Assembly (NCBI GenBank): GCA_015233515.1
Contig: JADFXS010000108.1
Coordinates: 1,207-7,029, forward strand
Source of the DNA: Deltaproteobacteria bacterium
GTDB taxonomy: Bacteria; Desulfobacterota; Desulfarculia; Adiutricales; JAGVGV01
Reading direction: 5' to 3'
Length of the DNA: 5,823 nucleotides
The position numbers and the translations under genes were made by a program. Positions 1 to 5,823 of the stretch are shown piece by piece. Under the pieces are notes generated by a model. The model was not told where the DNA came from. It was given only the letters and a program-made list of their open reading frames with translations, and made no database searches. Every line of letters starts with the position of its first letter. Positions within the stretch are counted from its first letter, which is position 1.

Positions 1-2228
1 AAGGTCACATCGTCCCTGATACGCTTATCGTAAGTCTTGAAGCTTTCGGCTCCGTAATCCATGATGGCCCGGCGAAAATTTTCATTTTCCAGGAAGGGAT
101 CCAAGACCTTCTGCTTAAGGTTATGGACATACCGTTCAAGGAGAGTGGCATAAAGCTTGGTCTGGGTGATCGGCCGACCCTCAACTAGAATCTCCTGAGT
201 CAGCGTCGTGGTGTATTCCCGCTGCATTTCCTTGCGGAAGTCCCGGCGCCGATATTGATCCACCGTGGCTCCCAGAAGGCGGGCTTCGATGCCTTCCAGA
301 AAGGCGTTAGTAATTTCCAATCTTTCCCCGGTGTAGGTGCATTTGGCCACCGACCCGAATTCAAAATTGAGCGCGAACAGGTAATTCTGGATGTCCCGGG
401 AAATCTGCTGTTCGTTATAGTAATACAGCGACTCCTTGACTTCCTGCAGGATGTTGTAGTTGTACATGCGCAAAAGAGAATCCAGGAAGCCTCTCGGGAT
501 ATTCTTGGTGAACTCCTGAGTATTTTTGGTAAAATAAGCGCAAAGCATGGACATGTTGATGAGCGAATCATCCTTGGCGAATTTGGAATAGAATTCGCCG
601 AAAATCTTGATGGAATCCCGGCCGGACAGCCCCTTTTTCCCTTCGTTTTTAGAATCCTCGATCACGCTGCGCCGCCTTTTGGCGGTGAAACTCTTGCGGT
701 CGTCCTCGGACAGCCAGACCGGGATATAGCCGGTATATAAGTCCATTTTCAGGAGTTGCAGGTTATCGTCACAGTAGTGATGGTACTTATCGGGCCTTTT
801 GATCCAATCGTTGAGAACCTCCGACTTTTCTTGGAGCCGCGTGGAAATGACCACTCGGGCAAAATTGTGCAGGACCTGGGGCAGGAATCGGGCGTCGATG
901 CCCTTGCCGAAGATGTGACGGTAGATTTCCACTTCCGTCTGATAATCCAGAACATACGGAACATCTATGTATTGAATGCGGTCGGAAAAAGAAGGAAAAT
1001 CCTTGATGTTGTTCTTATCTTCCGGATTCATCACCGCCAGGAACAAGGAATTGACGTTTTCCTCGAAGTATTCGACCTTGTGTATCCCTTCGCTGATGAT
1101 GTTATGCAGTTCGATCAACCGTTCCGTATTATGGGTCTTGACGTCCATCAAGGCGTAAATACCGTTGTTGGTCTTGGCGTACTGGGAATAGATATACTGC
1201 ACTTGGACGCTGTCCCGGAAGACTTCGTTCAGACGGTTTTGGACCATGGGGTTGACTACGGTGCTCTGCTTGAGAGGCTTATCGCCGGGACTGAAGACGC
1301 TGATGCCCTCCCCCAGGCGGCGGTTGATCTTGTACGGCCGGACGTAGAGCAGGTCGAAGACCTTGGCCGGGTTTTCCAGCTTACTCAACAAAACGTTGTA
1401 CATGGCATCGCAGATATTGCATGGGTTATCCCGGAAAACCCATTCGTATTCCTTTTCCGAAAACAACTTGGCTTTGAAGGAGTGCCCTTCCAACAGGGTT
1501 TCAAAAAAGGCCGGCCGGGCTTTTTTAGGAATGAGGAGGACCGGATGATCGTGACCGGGACAACTCACTTCGACCACGGACTGGCTGGGCGGCGGAAAAC
1601 TCCATTCTCCGGTGAAACTCTTTTGCCCTTCGGGCGTTCCGCAAAAATCGTGTTGACTGCCGATCGCTTCCTTTAAACGATCAGAATAGCCTAGCAAATT
1701 TGCCAGCCGGTTCACCAGTTGGGAGGCGTCCCGTTCCGAGAATCCGCCGACCGCCTGTCGATCCAGACGCCAGATGACTTCGAAGCGGACTCCGGCTTCG
1801 GTATTGGCGTACTCTTCGAATTTCATCAGTAAATTGTTCAAAAAGGTACTTTTGCCGCAGCCCGGCGGACCTTCGAAGATATATATTTTGTTCTGCTGCA
1901 CCCCACTTTTCATGGCTTCGACGTAATTGACCAGGCGATTGGCGAAGATGCGATCCGCAAAGAAAGGGTGATCAACGCCTTCCACAAAAAGCTTGTTACA
2001 GTCATAACGGGCGAAACCGATGGATTCCGGATCGTCCGGGTATTCGTCCACCCCCGGTCCGACGTAGCTTCTGACCATATCGTGAAAAAGTTGAAAAATG
2101 TTACGCAGGAATAACGCGGGTTTTTCGGCCACCAAGTTCAGGAAATTGACAAAGGGAAGAGGATAACGCTGATCGCGGTCGGTCAGCGATTGGTTCAGGA
2201 GCTTCATGGCCTTGATTACGTTATCCAT
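1..2228 (-). CDS. prkA: PrkA/YeaG-family AAA+ serine protein kinase, divergent and long; 3' end outside the window
   Basis: This is a minus-strand gene starting at ATG 2226-2228. The frame stays open for 742 codons plus two bases and exits the window, so the C-terminus is missing. Visible landmarks are Walker A GPPGCGKST (residues 120-128, K126), the motif CPGHDHP (C223, H226) matching the CPMHEEP-type motif of PrkA proteins, a CxxC pair (C270, C273), a Walker B-like segment around G356-D362, a sensor-1-like AVMNPED (N401), DRIQYIDVPY (R417) and GLSGR (533-537), which matches the GLSTR segment of YeaG. PrkA proteins are cytoplasmic AAA+ ATPases reported as Ser/Thr kinases and tied to sporulation, stationary-phase or nitrogen-starvation responses; kinase chemistry is not evident here. 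YeaG is about 644 residues, so this copy is unusually long, with extra sequence near residues 143-222. A purine-rich GGGGAAGAG lies just before the ATG and supports the start. Family assignment is confident; precise activity is not. Confidence 0.9.
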   Translation of the reverse strand, partial: MDNVIKAMKLLNQSLTDRDQRYPLPFVNFLNLVAEKPALFLRNIFQLFHDMVRSYVGPGVDEYPDDPESIGFARYDCNKLFVEGVDHPFFADRIFANRLVNYVEAMKSGVQQNKIYIFEGPPGCGKSTFLNNLLMKFEEYANTEAGVRFEVIWRLDRQAVGGFSERDASQLVNRLANLLGYSDRLKEAIGSQHDFCGTPEGQKSFTGEWSFPPPSQSVVEVSCPGHDHPVLLIPKKARPAFFETLLEGHSFKAKLFSEKEYEWVFRDNPCNICDAMYNVLLSKLENPAKVFDLLYVRPYKINRRLGEGISVFSPGDKPLKQSTVVNPMVQNRLNEVFRDSVQVQYIYSQYAKTNNGIYALMDVKTHNTERLIELHNIISEGIHKVEYFEENVNSLFLAVMNPEDKNNIKDFPSFSDRIQYIDVPYVLDYQTEVEIYRHIFGKGIDARFLPQVLHNFARVVISTRLQEKSEVLNDWIKRPDKYHHYCDDNLQLLKMDLYTGYIPVWLSEDDRKSFTAKRRRSVIEDSKNEGKKGLSGRDSIKIFGEFYSKFAKDDSLINMSMLCAYFTKNTQEFTKNIPRGFLDSLLRMYNYNILQEVKESLYYYNEQQISRDIQNYLFALNFEFGSVAKCTYTGERLEITNAFLEGIEARLLGATVDQYRRRDFRKEMQREYTTTLTQEILVEGRPITQTKLYATLLERYVHNLKQKVLDPFLENENFRRAIMDYGAESFKTYDKRIRDDVT

Positions 2229-2230
2229 TA

Positions 2231-2240
2231 CTCTTCCCCG
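2231..2240 (-). promoter_or_regulatory. Ribosome binding site of prkA
   Basis: On the minus strand the sequence CGGGGAAGAG ends two bases before the ATG at 2228. The GGGGAAG core is a fair Shine-Dalgarno match at a usable distance, and it supports this ATG over the next internal Met codon (residue 8). Confidence 0.5.
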
Positions 2241-2264
2241 CCGGGATGGCCCTTATCTGGACGA

Positions 2265-2281
2265 TGTAATGGCCGCGCCAA
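2265..2281 (-). promoter_or_regulatory. Possible sigma-54 (-24/-12) promoter for prkA, weak match
   Basis: The minus strand reads TTGGCGCGGCCATTACA. Against the known sigma-54 consensus TGGCAC-N5-TTGC it gives TGGCGC-N5-TTAC with exact spacing. There are two mismatches, one of them in the normally invariant GC of the -12 element. Its position would give a leader of roughly 25 bases before the prkA ATG. The link is suggestive because E. coli yeaGH has been connected with nitrogen starvation, but chance remains a serious alternative. Confidence 0.2.
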
Positions 2282-2325
2282 CAGCTAATTGGCTCCGGAA
2301 AAGCATGCCCTTTCGAGCGCCTAGC

Positions 2326-2346
2326 CCGCCGCACCTTGGTGGGCGG
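2326..2346. repeat. GC-rich hairpin in the SpoVR-prkA spacer
   Basis: CCGCC-G-CAC and GTGGGCGG can form an eight-pair stem with one bulged G (2331) and a CTTG loop (2335-2338). It is not followed by a T-run on either strand, so it is more likely an RNA structure affecting processing or stability, or a protein site, than a terminator. No family was recognised. Confidence 0.45.
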
Positions 2347-2369
2347 TGAATCAAGGAACATGCGTTTAC

Positions 2370-2444
2370 TGTCATTTCGAAGCGAAGCGAGAAATCTCCG
2401 TCTTTTTCAAGAACGGTCTTTCTGTCTTGGAGATTTCTCGTCGC
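2370..2444. repeat. GTCATTTCGA-type intergenic inverted repeat, apparently truncated on the right
   Basis: The left end starts TGTCATTTCGAAGCGAAGCG and the core arms CGAGAAATCTCC (2388-2399) and GGAGATTTCTCG (2429-2440) are perfectly complementary over 12 bases, with a 29-base loop. GCGA at 2382-2385 and TCGC at 2441-2444 extend the stem across a small bulge. From memory, repeats of the form GTCATT(T/G)CGA...GAAATCT are dispersed between genes in many bacterial genomes and normally end in a mirrored CGAAATGAC. That right end is absent here and the element stops about nine bases from the SpoVR stop codon. It may form an mRNA hairpin protecting the upstream message. No transposase is present. 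Confidence 0.7.
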
Positions 2445-2453
2445 GGCCTAGTC

Positions 2454-4106
2454 TTATAGGTTCCTTTTGGTTAACTTCCGGTCCTTCATGGTGTACAGGA
2501 CCCTTTGCCACTTGATTTCCGGTTCTTCCGTCCGTTTATCCGGTTTAACGGTTCGGGTCGGGCTATAAGGCGTGGTTTCCATGGTAATAATGGCCGACAC
2601 TTCGCTGGTCTCCAAGTGCACCGGGCCGCCCCATAGATACTCCAGCCCCATCAAAGTATTGGGAATATACTCGGTCACTAAGGGCTTGTCTTCAAAGCGG
2701 TGGATCAGATACAGCTCCCCGCCCGCGGTTTTGTGGTTATCGATAAGGATATAAGGCGGATGGTACAATTGGTCCAGAACCATCTGTCGATAATCTTCAG
2801 CCTTGCGGCTTTTGACATAATACTGGTAGACCATGCGATCCTGGCTCAAACGTTTACCAACCACAAATAAACGGTGTCTATTGATGAAATCCTGGTCGAT
2901 GTAAATGTTGGCAAACTGGAAATCGCTCAGGTTCTCTCGGACCTGAAAAATGAACTCTCGGCCCTTGCCGGTGGCCTGGTCGTAAATATCCCGCTGACGG
3001 GCGTCCAACAACGTCTGGAATGCTTGGGAATACTTGCCTTTATCCGCCGATTCTTCAATGTACTGAAATAAACGCATGCCCAGGGCGTACGGGTTGAGGC
3101 CCACCCGGGACATTGAAGTCACTCCGGCGTTGACTCGGGCAAAATCAACCTCGTGGCCGTTGATACGGTCGTCGCCTAAAAACAGAACTTCATGCCAGTA
3201 ACTGGCCCAGCCTTCGTTCATTATTTTGGTTCGAATCTGGGGTTGGAAAAAGACCGAGGTGTTCCGAACCACCTGGAGCACCGTCTTCATCCAGCGATTG
3301 CCTTCCTTGTTCAAGACTTCGGAATGGTCCAGCAGAAACTGCATCAGATCGCTCCGGGGCACGACCTTTTTTTCCTGGTACTTCTTGAACATGGCTTCGA
3401 ATTCCGGATATTTGCGTTCCACATCGGCGAAAAATGAATCCTCTCCCACGGGTCCGTACAAGCGTTGGTTTTCGTTATAACGCTCGATTTCCTTTATGTA
3501 TTCACCGATATTTAGTTTCTTTTCATCCTGGATGAAGACGTCGAAGTAATAATCCATCCGCCGGGTGTTATTCATTTCCGAAGCCCGGTGGAAATGTGAG
3601 AGCTCTTGAAAATAACCAACTAAGTTATCGATACTCCGGGCGAATTCGATGACGTAATCCACCCAGCGGCCTTTTTCCGACCGGAGTTTGGCCAGCAGTC
3701 GTTTATCGGCCAAGGCCTGACCGGTGAAGTCATATTCCCAGGTGTGACGGAAATACAGGTTGTTCTGAAAAAAATCGATGTGAGCCAAAACGTGGTAAAA
3801 AATCATCACGTTCAGCCAATCCGGATTGTTGTCGTTATAAAAAGATATGGGCGGTCGGGTGTTGATGACCGTTTCATAAGGATTGACCGGGTAAAGTTCG
3901 TATTTACCCTTTTCCTTCAGGATTTCCACGTCATGAACCCAGTAATCGTATAAAGTGGGAATCATGACCTTGGGCGCCAGTTCCAAAAGATCCCGGTTGG
4001 TGACGATGTATTCCAACGTTTCGTCCTGGAAACGCAACCCGGCTTCCCGGGCCCGCTGTTTGCACCCTTCCATGATCCGTTTGGTATGCTGGTCGATAAG
4101 TTCCAT
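2454..4106 (-). CDS. SpoVR/YcgB family protein
   Basis: A complete 550-residue protein, starting at ATG 4106 and ending in TAA at 2454. Family signatures are YPVNPYETVINTRPPISFY (residues 72-90), the conserved stretch HVLAHIDFFQNN (105-116, H105 and H109) and NEGWASYWHEVLF (297-309, E298, W300, H304). SpoVR was named for a role in spore cortex formation in Bacillus; the wider YcgB family occurs in non-sporulating bacteria and its biochemistry is unknown. The conserved His and Glu residues could form a metal site, which is inference. Length is somewhat above E. coli YcgB (about 510). No signal peptide or membrane segment is apparent, so it is probably cytoplasmic. The start lies 24 bases after the DUF444 stop with only a weak GGGGCG in front, which suggests translation coupled to the upstream gene. 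The C-terminal tail (521-550) is charged and Lys/Arg-rich. Confidence 0.93.
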   Translation of the reverse strand: MELIDQHTKRIMEGCKQRAREAGLRFQDETLEYIVTNRDLLELAPKVMIPTLYDYWVHDVEILKEKGKYELYPVNPYETVINTRPPISFYNDNNPDWLNVMIFYHVLAHIDFFQNNLYFRHTWEYDFTGQALADKRLLAKLRSEKGRWVDYVIEFARSIDNLVGYFQELSHFHRASEMNNTRRMDYYFDVFIQDEKKLNIGEYIKEIERYNENQRLYGPVGEDSFFADVERKYPEFEAMFKKYQEKKVVPRSDLMQFLLDHSEVLNKEGNRWMKTVLQVVRNTSVFFQPQIRTKIMNEGWASYWHEVLFLGDDRINGHEVDFARVNAGVTSMSRVGLNPYALGMRLFQYIEESADKGKYSQAFQTLLDARQRDIYDQATGKGREFIFQVRENLSDFQFANIYIDQDFINRHRLFVVGKRLSQDRMVYQYYVKSRKAEDYRQMVLDQLYHPPYILIDNHKTAGGELYLIHRFEDKPLVTEYIPNTLMGLEYLWGGPVHLETSEVSAIITMETTPYSPTRTVKPDKRTEEPEIKWQRVLYTMKDRKLTKRNL

Positions 4107-4130
4107 GGATCGCCCCGAATTCGCCCGGCG

Positions 4131-5507
4131 TCAGGAAATCAGCTTCTTGATGCCGTCGATCAGCCGTTTTTCATCGGCGTTTTCCGGCAAAACGTCCAGA
4201 CGCAACAAATCCTTCCTGGTATCCAAAAGCTTGGAGCCGGAGACGTATTTCTCCACTTCGGTTTTTTCCCCGGCGCCTATTCTCTGGGCGATAGTGATTC
4301 CTATGCGGTTGGCATAAGTCAGGATTTTGGTCAGTTCCGGAATGGCCTCCTTGCCGCCGGTGTCCCAATCGTCGCCATCCGTACCGTGAAACACATAAAT
4401 ATTGTAATCTTGAATCAGATTTTCATGGTCCACGATTTCGTTGACCAGGTGGTACGCGCTGGCCACCTTGGTGCCACCGGCGACTCTAGTGTTGTAATAG
4501 GTATAAAAATCCGGCACTTCCTTGGCCTCCACATCGTGGAGAATGAACCGGGACTCGACATGCCGGGCATATTGAAAATACAGCCAGCTGTAAATCAATA
4601 AGTGCTGGCTGACCACCAGTTCCGTGGGCTTTCCGGACATGGACCCGGAATAGTCCCGCAGAAAAAAAACCATGGCTTGAGACTGATAGTCGATTTCCCT
4701 GGATAACACCCGGTAGACCAAATCACTGGGCGCGATCAAAAAATTCGTCAGATCCACGTCGGTGACGTCCGGGACGTTACCCAGGGTGATATTGGTTTCT
4801 AGAATTTGTCGAAGAGTGGCTTTTTTGTCCAGGAGTTGACCGAAACCCCGGTTTCGGTCGGTCATATCGTAAGTGTAATGGGTCAGTGAGCGTTTCTTGC
4901 CCTTTTCCTTGAGGTTGGGCAATTCGAATTTTTCCGTCAGTATCCGGCCCAGGTCAAAAGCGTTGGATTCGATTTCGTGCGGCCCGCCTTCTCCGGAGCC
5001 GGCTCCACCCGCTCCCGGTTCCTCGTGAACCGGGGATTCGCCGATTACCTCCCCTTCCTGGCCTTCGCCCTGGCCGCCGGTTTGATCTTCAGCCGGCTTG
5101 ACCGCTTTATCGTGGATAAGCTTTTCTTCCACCGTGGTGGGCACCACCACGATTTTATCCTTGCCGCCTTTGCCGGGTTTGACCAGGCGCCCCACGCGTA
5201 TTTTCCTCGGAAAACCGTCCTTTTCCCGCAGTTTATCCCGCTCCAGCAGTTCGTCCAGGCTGCGGATACTAACGATGTAGTTGAACTCCGGCCTGATTAT
5301 TTTCTGGAGCACCGCCAAATCGTGGCATTCATACATGTGCGGCGGGTCAAATTCGGACTGTTCTCCATTATCCGGGTGTCGGCGCCGGTCAACCGGCAAG
5401 TTGTGGACCTGTGGGCCGGACAATTCCTCATGGATAAGCCGCGCCTGCTCCTTGGACAGGACGCCTTGCTTCAATAACTCCAAAAAAGAGTTTGGTTTTG
5501 AGCCCAT
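4131..5507 (-). CDS. DUF444/YeaH family protein with a VWA-like MIDAS motif
   Basis: A 458-residue protein from ATG 5507 to TGA 4131. The C-terminal half is VWA-like: DYSGSMSG (residues 285-292) is a DxSxS metal-ion-dependent adhesion site, GGTKVASA (344-351) supplies the Thr, and GTDGDDW (375-381) supplies the late acidic residues. Residues about 143-177 form a Gly/Glu-rich linker, typical of the family. DUF444 proteins are encoded beside PrkA and probably act as its partner or adaptor, as VWA proteins often do for AAA+ ATPases; the partnership is inference from context. Length is close to E. coli YeaH (427). The frame extends 18 codons further to a TTG at 5561 just after a TGA, but no ribosome site precedes that TTG and the extension looks like leader sequence, so ATG 5507 was preferred. 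Its own Shine-Dalgarno (GAAAAG) is weak, so the start is less certain than the gene. Confidence 0.93.
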   Translation of the reverse strand: MGSKPNSFLELLKQGVLSKEQARLIHEELSGPQVHNLPVDRRRHPDNGEQSEFDPPHMYECHDLAVLQKIIRPEFNYIVSIRSLDELLERDKLREKDGFPRKIRVGRLVKPGKGGKDKIVVVPTTVEEKLIHDKAVKPAEDQTGGQGEGQEGEVIGESPVHEEPGAGGAGSGEGGPHEIESNAFDLGRILTEKFELPNLKEKGKKRSLTHYTYDMTDRNRGFGQLLDKKATLRQILETNITLGNVPDVTDVDLTNFLIAPSDLVYRVLSREIDYQSQAMVFFLRDYSGSMSGKPTELVVSQHLLIYSWLYFQYARHVESRFILHDVEAKEVPDFYTYYNTRVAGGTKVASAYHLVNEIVDHENLIQDYNIYVFHGTDGDDWDTGGKEAIPELTKILTYANRIGITIAQRIGAGEKTEVEKYVSGSKLLDTRKDLLRLDVLPENADEKRLIDGIKKLIS

Positions 5508-5725
5508 AGGTCTTTTCGTTTCCGGTTCCAAGTTGCCTATTCCCAAATTCCCTCTTATCAATTGTCAGTTGCATGGTGATAGTGGCCGGGGCAGGATTCC
5601 CAATTTAAGGTTTCGGTTTAAGGTTCAAGACTCGGTCTCGATAACTTAAGGCTGGCTTTCCGTTAAGGCTCATGGTTTACCAACTCCGCTCCCCGACATC
5701 GGGCTGCCGGCCGGGCTTTAAAAAA
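5508..5725 (-). promoter_or_regulatory. Leader upstream of the DUF444 gene, probably holding the operon promoter
   Basis: This 218-base gap separates the tail of the upstream gene from the DUF444 start and has no convincing gene. It is the likely promoter region because the two downstream genes are closely spaced. Four TTAAGG hexamers lie between 5605 and 5668, and several simple G/T-rich runs resemble one another. No -35/-10 pair or sigma-54 site could be assigned with confidence. A small palindrome CCCGACATCGGG sits near 5693-5704 but lacks a T-run after it on the minus strand. Confidence 0.4.
5605..5668 (+). repeat. Four TTAAGG hexamers in the operon leader
   Basis: TTAAGG occurs at 5605-5610, 5618-5623, 5646-5651 and 5663-5668, all in the same orientation (CCTTAA on the transcribed strand side). 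Start-to-start spacings are 13, 28 and 17 bases. The first two copies lie in a degenerate run built from GGTTT/GGTTC units. The cluster may be a regulator binding region or simple-sequence drift; no known site was recognised. Confidence 0.4.
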
Positions 5726-5823
5726 TTAAACTTCATTCTCGTGCGTGCAGAAATACTCGATCGTTTTCTGGGCGCACGTTCGGCAATAGCCCAGCTTGCC
5801 CAACATGGTGCTGATCATGCGAT
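5726..5823 (-). CDS. C-terminal end of an unidentified protein with a Cys-rich tail (5' end outside the window)
   Basis: The last 31 codons and a TAA stop (5726-5728) of a minus-strand frame that is open to the window edge. The end reads GYCRTCAQKTIEYFCTHE followed by NEV, giving a CxxC pair, then a CxH eight residues later, which could bind zinc or another metal. It is read in the same direction as the cluster but ends 218 bases before DUF444. Two Met codons within the fragment leave open a tiny complete protein of 26 to 30 residues, but no ribosome site is visible before them, so a truncated larger protein is more likely. The family was not recognised. Confidence 0.5.
   Translation of the reverse strand, partial: RMISTMLGKLGYCRTCAQKTIEYFCTHENEV

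Larger units (their letters stand above)
2229..2453 (-). other. Spacer between the SpoVR gene and prkA
   Basis: This 225-base stretch has no convincing coding frame. In transcription order it holds a GTCATTTCGA-type inverted repeat right after the SpoVR stop, a GC-rich hairpin, a weak sigma-54-like match and the prkA ribosome binding site. Its length contrasts with the 24 bases between the two upstream genes, so prkA may have its own promoter or may be expressed at a level set by these structures. Neither hairpin is followed by a T-run on the minus strand, so a classic intrinsic terminator is not supported. Confidence 0.7.

Noticed and set aside
200..571. A 123-codon minus-strand frame rich in Ser, Arg and Thr
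   Set aside because: It overlaps the PrkA gene in a different frame and its composition is typical of an out-of-frame reading.
255..740. A 161-codon open frame on the plus strand
   Set aside because: Antisense shadow of the C-terminal part of PrkA, with no motif of its own.
756..1676. A 306-codon open frame on the plus strand
   Set aside because: It lies entirely antisense to the PrkA frame, whose translation carries recognisable motifs. The plus-strand translation resembles no known family.
4086..4601. A 171-codon open frame on the plus strand
   Set aside because: Antisense to the conserved VWA-like region of DUF444 and the SpoVR start; no independent support.
4977..5477. A 166-codon open frame on the plus strand
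   Set aside because: Antisense to the N-terminal half and Gly-rich linker of DUF444; its hydrophobic look comes from the complement of those codons.
5508..5561. An 18-codon N-terminal extension of DUF444 from a TTG
   Set aside because: No ribosome binding site precedes the TTG, and the added residues look like translated leader. The ATG at 5507 is the simpler start.
5608..5633. A -35/-10 promoter pair (TTGAAC ... TTAAAT) before DUF444
   Set aside because: The spacer is only about 14-15 bases and the -10 match is poor, so it was not annotated.
5693..5725. Intrinsic terminator for the upstream gene
   Set aside because: The T-rich run lies directly at the stop codon, before the CCCGACATCGGG palindrome on the minus strand. 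That is the wrong order for a terminator, and the stem is short.

Overview
The window is a bacterial stress or stationary-phase cluster read entirely from the minus strand. In transcription order it holds a DUF444/YeaH-type von Willebrand factor A-like protein (5507 down to 4131), a SpoVR/YcgB-family protein (4106 down to 2454) and a PrkA/YeaG-family AAA+ ATPase, the so-called serine protein kinase (2228 down past position 1). The same three families are repeatedly found together in bacteria, for example E. coli yeaG-yeaH, with ycgB elsewhere in that genome. The co-occurrence is established knowledge; the identities here rest on motifs read from the translations.

Layout: positions 5726-5823 hold the last 31 codons of an unidentified minus-strand gene with a Cys-rich tail. 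Positions 5508-5725 are a leader with four TTAAGG hexamers. DUF444 and SpoVR are separated by only 24 bases and look co-transcribed. A 225-base spacer (2229-2453) then separates SpoVR from prkA. It carries a truncated GTCATTTCGA-type inverted repeat directly after the SpoVR stop, a GC-rich hairpin, and a weak sigma-54-like match placed about 37 bases before the prkA start. The prkA frame is open for all 742 visible codons and leaves the window without a stop.

The most unusual gene is prkA. It is already about 100 residues longer than E. coli YeaG although its C-terminus is missing, and it has extra sequence between the Walker A loop and the CPxH motif. It also seems to lack the acidic residue of the usual GLVEF-like Walker B segment. 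The gene order DUF444-SpoVR-PrkA, with prkA last, differs from the prkA-first order of E. coli yeaGH.

The organism cannot be fixed from this window. Base composition is near balanced, and the repeat type and gene set would fit an environmental Gram-negative such as a Desulfobacterota member; this is a weak inference. The three proteins probably act together as an AAA+ motor (PrkA), a VWA/MIDAS-type adaptor (DUF444) and a SpoVR partner of unknown biochemical activity, in the response to starvation. No RNA gene, CRISPR array, transposase or phage gene was seen.
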